Source: Kibdelosporangium philippinense | Lineage (GTDB): Bacteria > Actinomycetota > Actinomycetes > Mycobacteriales > Pseudonocardiaceae | NCBI RefSeq assembly: GCF_021390435.2 | Contig: NZ_JAJVCN010000001.1 | Span: 2,604,001-2,668,000 of the forward strand | DNA: 64,000 bases | Reading direction: 5' to 3' | In this document: positions 7,361 through 16,459 of the stretch, piece after piece | Layout: every line of letters starts with the position of its first letter | Numbering within the stretch: the stretch's first letter is position 1 | Position numbers and translations under genes: made by a program | Notes under the pieces: model-generated | Told to the model about the DNA's origin: nothing | Databases searched by the model: none | The model's input: the letters and a program-made list of their open reading frames with translations, nothing else

Positions 7361-9811
7361 ATGGAGCTGGTCGAGCGAATTGGCCCATTGGGGGCGTTGG
7401 AACGGATGCTCACGCGCACCGCCACCGGGCAGGGCGGGGTCACGCTGGTCACCGGCGGAATGGCCACCGGCAAGACCGAGCTGTTGCGCGAGTTCACCGG
7501 CAACGCGGCCCGCAGCGGCACGCTGGTGCTGTCCGCGACCGGTTCCCGTGCCGAGCAGTCGCTGCAACTCGGCGTGATGTGCCAGATCCTGCACGGCCCC
7601 GCGTTCCCTGACCTCCCGGTGCCGTCCTTGTCCACTGTAGACGCGATCAGGTGGGACGAGGTCGACCCGGATCCGGCAGTCGTCGGTCCACACGACGCAC
7701 CAGTAACCCGGGAGATGTGCGGCGCGCTGCTCGCGGCGGCCAAGCATCACACGGTCGTTGTGTGGATCGACGACATCCAGTTCGTCGACAGCGCCACCTT
7801 GCGCGTGCTGCTGTACCTGCGGCGACGGATGACCAACGCGCCGGTCATGCTGATCCTGTCCGGTTGGGCGCAGCGCCGTCAGACATGGCCGTCGTTCCGT
7901 GCCGAGATCACCAGGCAGCCCCACGAACACATCAAGCTCGAACCGCTGTCACTCGACGGCGTCGGCGAGCTGATCACGGAACGGCTGGACGGCCCTGCCG
8001 CGACCCGCCTCAACCCGGGCTGTCACCAACTCAGCGGCGGAAACCCCTTGTTGGTCAACGCATTGCTGGAGGACGTGGCAGGCAGGGAACTGGAGCCGGG
8101 GGCCGCGTACGGCCAAGCCGTGCTGACGAGCCTGCACCGCGCCGGACCGCAACTGCACGCCGTCGCCAGCGCTGTGGCACTGCTCGGCGAACACGTGACG
8201 CCCGCTCTCATCGGGCAGCTCGTGGGTCAGGCGCCCGACGAGGCACTGGACTTCCTGAACTGTGCGGGCGTGTTCGACCAGTTGACATTCCGGCATCCCG
8301 TGGCCGCGACCGCCGTACTCGACAGCATCCCGCCCGACGACCGTGCTCAGATGCACCTGACGGCCGCGAAGCTGCTGCACCAGAAAGGCGTTGGCGCGCT
8401 GGAGATCGCACGGCATCTGGTGGCCGCGGACTCAGCCGAGGGTGACTGGGCGGTCGCGTTGCTGTGCGAGGCAGCGGAACGCGCGTTGGCCGATGACGAC
8501 GTCGACTGGGCCGGGCAATGCCTGCGGTTGGCGTTACGAGACTGCCACGACTCCAGGCGGGACGAGATCGCGAAGTCCTTGGCACGCGTGGAATGGCGGG
8601 TCAACCCGGCCGCCGCGGCCATGCACATGGCGCCACTGATGAACGGCAAGCCAGTGGGCCGAGACGCGATCATGGTGGCCAGGCACGCCCTATGGCAGGG
8701 AGACAAGCGCGCGGCCATTGCTGCCTTCAGCGCGGTGACGGACGTCCAGGCGGCCGACGAGTTGCGCCTGGTGTACGAGTGGCAGTACGGCTCCCAAGAA
8801 GGCCTGCCCGCCAAAGAAGGCAGCAGTACGCCGTGGGTCCAGGTCGGCAGCAAGCTGTCCGGGCTGATGATCAAAGGCAGGACCGCGGACGTGGCCGCCA
8901 GCGCCGAACACATCCTGCAAAGCTGCCACCTGGCCGACACAACGCTGGAAATCGTCGTATCGGCGATCATTGCCTTGTGTTACGCGGACAAGTCGGACAA
9001 AGCCGCGTTTTGGTGTGACACCTTGTTCGAAGAAGCCGACCGGTCCAACGCCACCACCTGGCAGGCGGTTCTCTGTGCGGCCCGCGCGGACGTGGCACTG
9101 CGGCAAGGCGATCTCGCGATGGCCGAGACCCAGGCGAACACGGCGCTGCAGTTGTTGCCAGCCGACGGCTGGGGTGTCCTCATCGGACTTCCAAGGGCGA
9201 CATTGTTGTTGGCGTACACCGGAATGGGCCGGACAGAGGCGGCGGGGGAGGTGCTCCGGCAGTTCGTGCCCGACCGGATGTTCGAAACCGTGATGGGCCT
9301 GCGGTTCATGCACGCCCGCGGGCACTACTACCTGGCGACCGACCGTGCGTTGGCCGCGTTGGACGACTTCCAGACGTGCGACCGGCAGATGCGTGAGTGG
9401 AACATCGACGTGCCCGCGCTCGTGCCCGCGCATTCGGATCTCGCACAGGCATATCTGCGGCTGGATCAACGCAAGGTCGCCAGGGAGCTGGTGAGCCGCC
9501 AGCTGGACCGGCCACGTGCCATCAGTTCACGGACCCGGGGCACGGCACTTCGTGTGCTGGCCGCGACCAGTGAGTTGCGGCAGCGCCCGCAGCTGTTGAT
9601 GGAGGCACTTGAGGACCTGCACAACTGTGGGGATCGGCTGGAGCTCGCCCGTGCGCTGATCGACTTGAGCGAGGCACACCAGGAGCTCGGCGAGTTCAGC
9701 CGGGCGCGGATGCACGCCCGCCGGGCCGCTGCCGAAGCCAAGGCCTGCCGCGCCGAACCGTTGACGAGGATGCTGTCGCACGGTGGTTCGTTCGAACCTA
9801 AGAGTTCCTAA
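7361..9811 (+). pseudogene. LAL-family LuxR regulator, 5' part, disrupted by an IS element
   Basis: The N-terminal 814 codons encode the ATPase and helical-repeat portion of a large ATP-binding LuxR (MalT-like) regulator. Walker A is GGMATGKTELL near residue 30 and Walker B is VVVWIDDIQFVDSA near residue 140, followed by long tetratricopeptide-like helices. ATG 7361 has AAAGG upstream and begins the homologous MELVERIGPL; an upstream ATG at 7268 is less likely. At 9803 an insertion element interrupts the gene, adding two foreign codons and a TAA. The product therefore lacks its DNA-binding domain, which lies at 10696-10929. The gene sits beside the RiPP locus and was probably a pathway regulator; it is presumed inactive. 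Confidence 0.88.
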
Positions 9812-9855
9812 CAAGTTGATCACTTGTGGTGCCTGAAGGTTCGTGATCGTTGATC

Positions 9856-10685
9856 ATGAAACGAGTGAGGAAAGGTGAGCAGCCGCCATGGATCGTCCCC
9901 GACGACCTGTGGGAACGAATCGAGCCACTGTTGCCGCGCTGGGAGTACGCGTTGTCCCGGCCAGGCCCCAAGCGGCTGCCGGATCGTCTCGTCCTGCAAG
10001 GCATCTTGTTCGTGCTGCACACCGGTATCCAGTGGGAGTTCCTGCCCCAGGAGCTGGGGTTCGGGTCAGGGATGACCTGCTGGCGGCGCCTGGCGGAGTG
10101 GAACGATGCCGGGGTGTGGCAACGGCTGCACGAGGCGCTTTTGGCCGAGCTGAACGCGGCCGGGAGGCTGGACTGGTCGCGAGCGGTGATCGACAGCTCG
10201 CACGCGCGGGCGGCGCGCCGCGGCCCAAAAGCGGGCCGAGCCCGGTCGATCGCGCCCGGCCAGGCTCCAAGCACCACGTGATCACCGAGGGCGGCGGCAT
10301 CCCGCTGGCCGTCGGCCTGACCGGTGGCAACGTCAATGACGTCACTCAACTCCTCCCGCTGGTCGAGGCAATCCCGCCAGTGCGGGGCAGGCGCGGGCGT
10401 CCTCGCCGCCGCCCCGACGAGCTCTACGCCGACCGCGCCTATGACTCTGCCCAACACCGTGGTGAGTTGCGCGGTATGGGCATCGACCCACAGATCGCCG
10501 AGCGTGGAAGGGAACACGGCTCCGGGCTCGGCGCGATCAGGTGGGTCGTGGAGCGCACAATCGCGTGGTACCACGGGATGCGGCGCCTGCGTATCCGATG
10601 GGAACGCCGCGCCGACATCCACGAGGCGTTCCTCGGTCTGGCCACATGCGTGATCTGCTACCGACACGTCAAAACCTTCTGTTAG
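9856..10685 (+). CDS. IS5-family transposase, two ORFs joined by -1 frameshift
   Basis: The first frame (ATG 9856 to TGA 10281) encodes MKRVRKGEQPPWIVPDDLWE and the first catalytic Asp (VIDSSHARA). The second frame, displaced by -1, continues from PKSGPSPVDRARPGSKHH to TAG at 10683-10685. It contains the second Asp (GGNVNDVTQL) and the catalytic Glu (WVVERTIAWYHG). The frames meet at the heptamer C CCA AAA (10224-10230), a canonical slippery sequence in the first frame. The fusion is about 276 aa, normal for this family. Both frames look intact, so the element may be active. Confidence 0.88.
10224..10230 (+). promoter_or_regulatory. Programmed -1 frameshift heptamer
   Basis: C CCA AAA is read with CCA in the P site and AAA in the A site of the first transposase frame. 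Slipping back one base gives CCC AAA and enters the second frame exactly where homology continues (PK to SGPSP). Confidence 0.7.
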
Positions 10686-10695
10686 GAACTCTAAG

Positions 10696-10929
10696 GACCA
10701 AAGGCTGGAGGCTGAGGGTGTTCCGCCGTTGAGTGGAGCCGAACGCAGGGTGGCCACGCTGGCGGCGCGTGGATACAGCAATCGTGAGATCGGCCGGATG
10801 CTGTACATCACGGTGAGTACGGTCGAGCAGCACCTCACTCGGGTATACCGCAAGCTCAACGTGGGCAGCAGGGCAGATCTGCCCGTCGGCTTGCTGCTGA
10901 GCCGGGTGCCGGTGAAGGGCGTCAACTAA
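10696..10929 (+). pseudogene. LAL-family LuxR regulator, 3' part (GerE helix-turn-helix)
   Basis: Seventy-seven codons that continue the frame broken at 9802. They encode DQRLEAEGVPPLSGAERRVA, then a LuxR DNA-binding domain with GYSNREIGRMLYITVSTVEQ and HLTRVYRKLNV. Without the insertion the regulator would be 891 aa, normal for LAL proteins. A TTG at 10729 might allow a 66-residue stand-alone helix-turn-helix protein to be made, but no good ribosome-binding site is seen. Confidence 0.85.
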
Positions 10930-10937
10930 GTGTCGAT

Positions 10938-10985
10938 GCCGCGAAGGTCACCTTCGCGGCGTTGAACGCGCGAGGGCCTCCCTTG
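10938..10985 (+). repeat. Dispersed 50-bp repeat, copy a
   Basis: Starts GCCGCGAAGGTCACCTTCGC, with perfect 10-bp palindromic arms CCGCGAAGGT / ACCTTCGCGG around one base, then GGCGTTGAACGCG. The 3' half diverges from the other copies. Confidence 0.75.
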
Positions 10986-11139
10986 ACGCGTTAGGTACCA
11001 ATGCCAGGAACTCAGGGTTCGAGGTTTGGCCGAGGCGGGCGTGGGGCCGTTGACTTGCGAATATTGTGGAGCTGGCACGGTCGGTACTGAGACTGGGTGC
11101 CATGGTGAGGGGCGTGAGCATCGCACAGCGTTCAAGGGT

Positions 11140-11190
11140 GTGAGGGCCGAGTTAGGTGCGTTGAGCGCCGTCAAGGTGGCCTTCACGGCG
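11140..11190 (-). repeat. Dispersed 50-bp repeat, copy b (inverted)
   Basis: Read on the minus strand it begins GCCGTGAAGGCCACCTTGAC and ends GGCCCTCAC, matching copies c and d over almost the whole length. Confidence 0.75.
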
Positions 11191-11322
11191 TAACATCCTG
11201 TGATAGGTATGGCTGGTGTTACAGGTGTGACTCGTGAGGCAATTTTTTGTCCTTTGTGGACCTTGAGATGGTCGAAAGAGGCCGCACGAGGGCCTGGCAC
11301 TGACACATCCGTCTCGACGGGT

Positions 11323-11372
11323 GCCGTGAAGGTCACCTTCGCGGCGTTGAACGCACCAAACTCGGCCCACAC
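11323..11372 (+). repeat. Dispersed 50-bp repeat, copy c
   Basis: GCCGTGAAGGTCACCTTCGC followed by GGCGTTGAACGCACCAAACT and CGGCCCACAC. This is the most complete copy of the element. Confidence 0.8.
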
Positions 11373-11463
11373 GGCCGAACCCGGGTCATTGGTCCTTTAT
11401 GGACACAAAGATAGGGGATTTTCGGGCGCGTTATGGGGTGGTGGGTGTGGTAGTGCCGAAGTT

Positions 11464-12300
11464 CTAATGGATTTCGTGGCTGTCCGGCCGGAACCCTGGG
11501 TACGAGCCGTGGTCTTCGCCGACGGCCGGATGGAACTGTCCGGTGACGGCAGGCGAATCCGCTGTGGACCGGTCGGCACCGCGATGTGGGTCGCTTTGTG
11601 CCGGCAGGATTGGCAACTCGACGCGGCCGCCGCCCTGCTCGCCGCGCTCTGGCAGCTCGACGTTGACAACATGCGCGCCGACCTGGACATCTGGATCGGC
11701 GAGTTGTGGGATGCCGGGTTGCTCAGAAAGGCCTGACGCGACAGCGATAGCGCGGATGGCCGCGGCGAGGTCGGCGCCCTGCGGCGCTTTCTTCGGATCG
11801 ACCAGCCATTGCGCGATCACCCCGTAGAGCATGGCGAGTGCGAAGGATCCCACTGAGCGGACCGACTTCTCATCGGCGGTCGGGTCGAGCAGTCGCAGCA
11901 GTGTCGCCAGTGCGCGCCGGGCGCTTTCCTGCGTTGCCGAGAAGTACGGGCGCGTTTCAGGCGCGTGATGCAATTGCGTCAGGACTTCGAACTGGGTCAC
12001 CCACAGGGCGCGGTGCCGTTCGAACAACTCGAGGATCCGCGGCCACGAAGCCTCGAACACGTCAAGCGGTGTGCCTGTTGGTGCGGTGCCGGCGAGCAGT
12101 TGGCCTATGTCTTCGGCCCATTCGTCGGTCGCCTGAACCAAAGCGGCGTTCATCAACGCGTCCTTGGTGCCGAAATGGTATCCGATCGATCCGAGGTTGG
12201 TCTTCGAGACCGCGACGATGTCGCGTGCGGTCGTCCGGGCGTAACCCTTCTGCAGCAGGCACTTCTTCGCACCTGCCAGCAGCTGCTCCCGATGCCCCAT
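11464..12300 (-). CDS. TetR-family transcriptional regulator with antisense-overlapping tail, 278 aa
   Basis: ATG 12300 starts MGHREQLLAGAKKCLLQKGY, the N-terminal TetR DNA-binding domain, with helix-turn-helix TARDIVAVSKTNLGSIGYHF and a ligand domain to about residue 195. GGGACA lies just upstream. The open frame continues for about 85 further residues fully antisense to the PqqD-like gene; those residues look like frame-shadow composition. Either the protein really has this tail or its original stop was lost. It is convergent with the PqqD-like gene and divergent from the aminotransferase at 12588, which it may control. Confidence 0.82.
   Translation of the reverse strand: MGHREQLLAGAKKCLLQKGYARTTARDIVAVSKTNLGSIGYHFGTKDALMNAALVQATDEWAEDIGQLLAGTAPTGTPLDVFEASWPRILELFERHRALWVTQFEVLTQLHHAPETRPYFSATQESARRALATLLRLLDPTADEKSVRSVGSFALAMLYGVIAQWLVDPKKAPQGADLAAAIRAIAVASGLSEQPGIPQLADPDVQVGAHVVNVELPERGEQGGGRVELPILPAQSDPHRGADRSTADSPAVTGQFHPAVGEDHGSYPGFRPDSHEIH
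11467..11736 (+). CDS. PqqD-like small protein (RRE-type fold), 89 aa
   Basis: The protein reads MDFVAVRPEPWVRAVVFADG, then GPVGTAMWVALCRQ and DNMRADLDIWIGELWDAGLL. This is the layout of PqqD/RRE domains: three strands, a conserved Gly-Pro before a Trp helix, and a C-terminal helix ending in DAGLL. Such domains bind leader peptides of RiPPs such as PQQ, lasso peptides and mycofactocin. Nearly every codon ends in G or C, supporting this frame over the antisense one. No peptide-modifying enzyme is adjacent, though the TOMM locus lies about 7 kb upstream. It overlaps the 3' part of the TetR frame on the other strand by the full gene length. Confidence 0.7.
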   Translation: MDFVAVRPEPWVRAVVFADGRMELSGDGRRIRCGPVGTAMWVALCRQDWQLDAAAALLAALWQLDVDNMRADLDIWIGELWDAGLLRKA

Positions 12301-12587
12301 AGCTGTCCCATCGCCGGGCGCTCTTTGTGGACGGAGGTCCCCCGTGCAGCAGTTTACAAACCGGGAACCGGGGTTTCCAGGGGTTGGCCCCGTGTTGGCC
12401 GATTCATCCCCGGATCGGAGGATTGCCGTTACCCCTGCGAACCATTGCCGGTGACTGGGAGCGCGCCCGGAGAATTCCCAGGAGAATTCACTGTGACGGC
12501 AGAGAAACCTCTCGCCAAGTGCGGAGATCCCGGACGCTCGTAATCTCATGGCGCCTGCGCGATCATTCAGTCAAGGAATTCCCCGTG

Positions 12588-13862
12588 ATGAAGGAGCTTC
12601 GCGGTATGGCGGACTGGCGGATCTCGCCAACCCTCGCGCTCAACGACATGGTCGCGCAGCGCCAGGAGAACGGCGAGTCCATTGTGCACCTTGGCTTCGG
12701 TGAGGTCCGGCTGCCCGCGTTCGCGCCACTGGTCGACCGTCTCGTCGCCGGTGCGTCACGCAACACCTACGGCCCAGTCGCGGGAAGTTCAGCGGTCCGC
12801 CAAGCGGCGGCGGGCTACTTCACCCGGCGCCGGATTCCTACGGACGCGGAACAGGTCGTGGTCGGCCCTGGTAGCAAACCACTGTTGCTTGCGCTGAATC
12901 TGGTCGTGCCCGGCGACGTGATCGTCCCGAAGCCCGCCCGTAACACCTATGCGCCGCAAGCGGAACTCGCCGGCAAGAAGGTGTTTCGCGTGCGGATCCC
13001 CGCGCGTGCGGGTGGTGTGCCCGATCCGGCTGCCTTGCAGGACACCATTCTGGCCGCACGGGCGCTCGGCCGCGATCCACGGATCGTGATCCTCACACTG
13101 CCCGACAATCCAACTGGCACGCTGGCACCGCCGGACCTGGTCCGCGAGATCTGCGCGGTCGCCGAACAGGAAGACCTGTTGATCATCTCCGACGAGGTCT
13201 ACCGGGACGTGCTGCACGACCCGTGCACTCCGATGCTCAGCCCCGCGGAGATCGCGCCACGCAGAACCGTTGTCACGTCAGGGCTTTCCAAGAACCTGGC
13301 GTTGGCGGGATGGCGGATCGGCGTGGCGAGGTTCCCGGATGGGCTGTGGGGGCAGCGGATCAGGGACGGTGTGATCTCGTTCGCCAGCGAGGTGTGGTCC
13401 ACAGTGGCCGGACCGATGCAGCAGGTCGCCGAGTACGCGTTCACTGAACCGCCGGAGGTTCGCGAATGGCTCGCCGACACCGCGCGGCTGCATGGCGCGG
13501 TTGCCCGCGCGGTGCACCGCATCATGGTCGACGCGGGCGCGGTGTGCCGCCCGCCGGTTGGCGCGTTCTACGTGTATCCCGACTTCAATCCAGTCAGGGA
13601 CAAGCTTGCGGCACACGGCGTTACCGATGCGGAGTCGTTGGGCCGCTACCTGGTGGATGAGCATGGGATCGTCGTGCTCGGCGGACACCTGCTTGCTGAC
13701 GATCCGGCCGGGCTGAGGTTCAAGGCCGCCACGAGCATGCTCTACGGGGACACGGTTGAAGCGCAGCAGCAGGCCCTGGCTACGGACGACCCGACGAGGC
13801 TGCCGCATATTCGAGAGGTTCTCGATCGGCTTGCCGAGGCGTTCACCAAGATGTGTGGTTGA
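12588..13862 (+). CDS. PLP-dependent class I/II aminotransferase, 424 aa
   Basis: A fold-type I aminotransferase of the aspartate-aminotransferase superfamily. It shows the N-terminal LHLGFGEVRLP-type strand, the cofactor-binding PDNPTGTLAPP loop, the SDEVYRD strand and the Schiff-base lysine in SGLSKNLALAGWRIG (Lys235). ATG 12588 follows AAGGA; ATG 12606 follows AAGGAG with 10-nt spacing and is equally plausible. The substrate cannot be told from sequence. The gene is divergent from the TetR regulator, and the next genes on the strand (MHYT, aldehyde dehydrogenase) are separated by gaps, so it is probably its own unit. Confidence 0.88.
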   Translation: MKELRGMADWRISPTLALNDMVAQRQENGESIVHLGFGEVRLPAFAPLVDRLVAGASRNTYGPVAGSSAVRQAAAGYFTRRRIPTDAEQVVVGPGSKPLLLALNLVVPGDVIVPKPARNTYAPQAELAGKKVFRVRIPARAGGVPDPAALQDTILAARALGRDPRIVILTLPDNPTGTLAPPDLVREICAVAEQEDLLIISDEVYRDVLHDPCTPMLSPAEIAPRRTVVTSGLSKNLALAGWRIGVARFPDGLWGQRIRDGVISFASEVWSTVAGPMQQVAEYAFTEPPEVREWLADTARLHGAVARAVHRIMVDAGAVCRPPVGAFYVYPDFNPVRDKLAAHGVTDAESLGRYLVDEHGIVVLGGHLLADDPAGLRFKAATSMLYGDTVEAQQQALATDDPTRLPHIREVLDRLAEAFTKMCG

Positions 13863-14112
13863 GATCCTGTGGTCCATTTGCTGGCCCATAAACTGGAACA
13901 CGTTCCTACTTGACCGTAGATTGGCCCTGCTCACCGCCCGAAAATCCCGGATTCCAGTCCGGTTGGTATGTCCCGCATTCATTGAGTTGGTGATTCACCG
14001 CCGTTCAATGAACCGCCTGCATGCCTCTTGATATTTCTTCGGCCGAAGCTATGTTGAGCGTCACTAAGTAGTTGCAACTGGGGTGGCGTCGCTTATTCGG
14101 GGAGGCGGGGCA

Positions 14113-14883
14113 ATGCTGGGTTTCTCTTTTGATGTGGTGAGTGCGGTCATCGCGTACGGCGTGTCCGTCGTTGGCAGTGCACTGGGCTTGCTGTGCACGT
14201 CACGGGCTCGCGCGACGCGCGGTGCGAGCCGGGCGAGGTGGCTGTTGCTCGGTGCGCTGTCCATTGGCGGGACCGGTATCTGGGTCATGCATTTCATCGC
14301 GATGCTCGGTTCGGAAGTTCATGGAACACCGTTACGCTATGACGTTCCGGTAACGATCCTGAGCATGGCACTGTCGATAGGTGTTGTGGCGGTTGGGTTG
14401 TTCATCGTCGGCTTCTCGACACGCTCGGCATGGCTTTTCGTCGGCGGTGCCTTCACGGGTGCGGGAGTGGCCATCATGCATTACGTCGGAATGGCCGCGA
14501 TCAACTTGTTCGGCGAGATCCATTACGACCCGTTGCTCGTGGCCGCGTCGGTTGTGATCGCTGTTGTCGCGGCGACGGCGGCGTTGTGGGCCGCGGTGAA
14601 CATCCGGGCGTTCGGAGCGGTCATCGTCGCGTCGTTCATCATGGGCGTCGCGGTGAACGGTATGCACCACGTTGGAATGTCCGCGGCCGAGGTGACGCCG
14701 CACGCGGCCACTGCTGGGCTTGCCGGGATGAACGGCCAGGATCTGTTGCTGCCTATGGTTGTTGGCATCAGCTTCGTCACCGTGATGACGTTGGCGATCG
14801 TGGCGCTGTCGCCCAACGCCCAGGAGATCGCTGAGGAACGGGCGCTGCAGGCGAGGATTGCACGCGCAACGAGCTTCCGTTGA
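14113..14883 (+). CDS. MHYT-domain integral membrane protein, 256 aa
   Basis: Seven hydrophobic segments carry the repeated MHYT-type signatures WVMHFIAMLG, AIMHYVGMAA and GMHHVGMSA, Met/His clusters thought to bind copper and sense gases (O2, CO, NO). ATG 14113 has GGAGGCGGGG upstream. In most bacteria the domain is fused to GGDEF/EAL or kinase modules; here only a short cytosolic tail (about 25 residues) follows, so any signalling partner must be separate. Function in this context is unknown. Confidence 0.85.
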   Translation: MLGFSFDVVSAVIAYGVSVVGSALGLLCTSRARATRGASRARWLLLGALSIGGTGIWVMHFIAMLGSEVHGTPLRYDVPVTILSMALSIGVVAVGLFIVGFSTRSAWLFVGGAFTGAGVAIMHYVGMAAINLFGEIHYDPLLVAASVVIAVVAATAALWAAVNIRAFGAVIVASFIMGVAVNGMHHVGMSAAEVTPHAATAGLAGMNGQDLLLPMVVGISFVTVMTLAIVALSPNAQEIAEERALQARIARATSFR

Positions 14884-14956
14884 GTGGAAACTCGGGCTGA
14901 CTGAGGTTCATCTACGCGGTATCTGTCTGGTCTTGCTGAACTAGACAGGAGCGGCG

Positions 14957-16417
14957 ATGGCGTTTCTCAGCGACGAGACCTGGCGCGGAAGGATCTTTCG
15001 AGGTTCTTGGGTGGCGTCGGCTGGCGGCGACCGGGCCGTGGTTGAGCCAGCGACCGGCACCGAGCTCGGCCGGATCGGGATAGCCACACCGGACGACGTC
15101 GCCGCGGCCTCCGCTGTCGCGGCCGAGGCTCAACGCGCCTGGGCCGCAACGCATTTCCAGGAACGCGCGGCGATTCTGCGTAGGGCGGCTGGATTGTGGC
15201 GCGAGCACGCCGCCGAAATCGGTCAGTGGCTCACCAGGGAGGCAGGCAGTATCGCGGGTAAGGCTGCCTTTGAAGTGCATGTGGCAGAACAGGAATGCCT
15301 TGAGGCGGCGGCGCTTCCCAGTCGCCCCAGCGGTTGCGTGGTTCCTAGTGAAGTGCCCCGGCTGAGCATGGCGACCAGGGTGCCCGCTGGAGTGGTGGGT
15401 GTCGTCGCGCCCTTCAACTTTCCGCTGATTCTTTCGATCCGTTCCGTGGCACCGGCTTTGGCGCTCGGCAACGCCGTCATCCTCAAGCCAGACCCGCGAA
15501 CCGCGGTGTGCGGCGGCGTTACTCTCGCCCGCATCTTCGAGGAAGCCGGGCTGCCGCCGGGAATCCTGCACGTCCTGCCCGGCGGTGCGGACGCGGGCGA
15601 GGCGCTGGTCACCGACCCGAACGTCCGCGTTATCTCATTCACCGGATCGACCGGCGCCGGTCGACGCGTCGGCGAGGCGGCTGGTCGGCTGCTCAAGCGC
15701 GCGCACCTCGAACTTGGCGGGAACTCGGCGCTGATCGTCACCGAGGACGCCGACCTTGACCAGGCGATCGGCGCGGCCGCGTGGGGTTCGTTCTTCCATC
15801 AGGGCCAGATCTGCATGGCCACCGGCAGGCACCTGGTGCACGAGTCGATCTTCGACGACTACGTCCGGCTGCTCGCCGCCAAGGCCGACGGGCTGCCGGT
15901 CGGCGATCCGGCGACCGGCGAAGTCGCGCTTGGACCGATCATCGACGCCGGCCAGCGGGACAAGATCCACTCGCTGGTGACCGAATCTGTCGACGCTGGC
16001 GCGATTTTGGCCGCAGGTGGGACTTTCACGGGTTTGTTCTACCGCCCGACCGTTCTTGTCGACGCGACGGCGAGCACCCGGGCGTATCGCGAGGAAGTCT
16101 TCGGCCCGGTCGCGGTTGTGACGCCGTTTGCGTCCGAGGACGACGCGGTGAAGCTGGCGAGCGACGGCGAATACGGTCTGTCGCTTGGCATTCTGACCGG
16201 TGACGCGATGCGCGGGCTGGCGCTGGCCGAGCGAATCCCGACCGGCATCGTGCATGTCAATGACCAGACCGTGAACGATGAAGCAAACGTTCCGTTCGGC
16301 GGTGTCCGTGCGTCTGGGACGGGATCACGGTTCGGTGGCGCAGAGGCGAACATCGAAGCCTTCACCGAGACGCGCTGGGTGACGGTCAGGGGCGACATTC
16401 CCAGTTACCCGTTGTAA
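14957..16417 (+). CDS. NAD(P)-dependent aldehyde dehydrogenase, benzaldehyde-type, 486 aa
   Basis: Oxidises an aldehyde to its carboxylate. All core motifs are present: VVAPFNFPLILS, the Rossmann SFTGSTGAGRRVG loop, catalytic Glu in ELGGNS, catalytic Cys in GQICMATGR, and EEVFGPVAVV near the C-terminus. The length is normal. ATG 14957 is preceded by AGGAG. The gene ends in a strong hairpin (16436-16459), which isolates it from the lipid/PKS operon about 400 bp downstream. The natural substrate is not evident; processing of a fatty or aromatic aldehyde is possible. Confidence 0.9.
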   Translation: MAFLSDETWRGRIFRGSWVASAGGDRAVVEPATGTELGRIGIATPDDVAAASAVAAEAQRAWAATHFQERAAILRRAAGLWREHAAEIGQWLTREAGSIAGKAAFEVHVAEQECLEAAALPSRPSGCVVPSEVPRLSMATRVPAGVVGVVAPFNFPLILSIRSVAPALALGNAVILKPDPRTAVCGGVTLARIFEEAGLPPGILHVLPGGADAGEALVTDPNVRVISFTGSTGAGRRVGEAAGRLLKRAHLELGGNSALIVTEDADLDQAIGAAAWGSFFHQGQICMATGRHLVHESIFDDYVRLLAAKADGLPVGDPATGEVALGPIIDAGQRDKIHSLVTESVDAGAILAAGGTFTGLFYRPTVLVDATASTRAYREEVFGPVAVVTPFASEDDAVKLASDGEYGLSLGILTGDAMRGLALAERIPTGIVHVNDQTVNDEANVPFGGVRASGTGSRFGGAEANIEAFTETRWVTVRGDIPSYPL

Positions 16418-16435
16418 GTACCGTCACACTGTCAT

Positions 16436-16459
16436 GGGACCCGGCCACGGCCGGGTCCC
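16436..16459 (+). terminator. Strong hairpin after aldehyde dehydrogenase
   Basis: GGGACCCGGCC and its exact complement GGCCGGGTCCC are separated by two bases, followed by TTCATCGTTT. The 11-bp perfect stem lies 19 bp past the stop codon. Confidence 0.8.

Larger units (their letters stand above)
9803..10690 (+). mobile_element. IS5-family (IS427-like) insertion sequence, 888 bp
   Basis: Perfect 11-bp terminal inverted repeats, AGTTCCTAACA at 9803-9813 and its complement at 10680-10690, bound a two-frame transposase. The flanks carry the 5-bp direct repeat CTAAG (9798-9802 and 10691-10695), consistent with a target duplication around a YTAR-type site; because repeat and element edges share bases, the true duplication may be 2-5 bp. 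Excision of the element plus one repeat rejoins AAG (9800-9802) to GAC (10696) in frame. The insertion is therefore clean and probably recent. Confidence 0.92.
10930..11466. other. Intergenic region with three dispersed repeat copies
   Basis: No convincing coding sequence lies between the disrupted regulator and the PqqD-like gene. The stretch holds three copies of the 50-bp dispersed repeat (10938-10985 plus, 11140-11190 minus, 11323-11372 plus); the second and third form an inverted pair about 130 bp apart. The frame open from 11200 is a non-coding extension of the PqqD-like ORF. Confidence 0.6.

Noticed and set aside
9798..10925. 375-codon minus-strand ORF spanning the IS element and the LuxR remnant
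   Set aside because: Crosses both IS edges and is antisense to the transposase.
11200..11466. N-terminal extension of the PqqD-like protein
   Set aside because: Runs through dispersed repeat copy c and has poor codon bias; ATG 11467 starts exactly at the domain.
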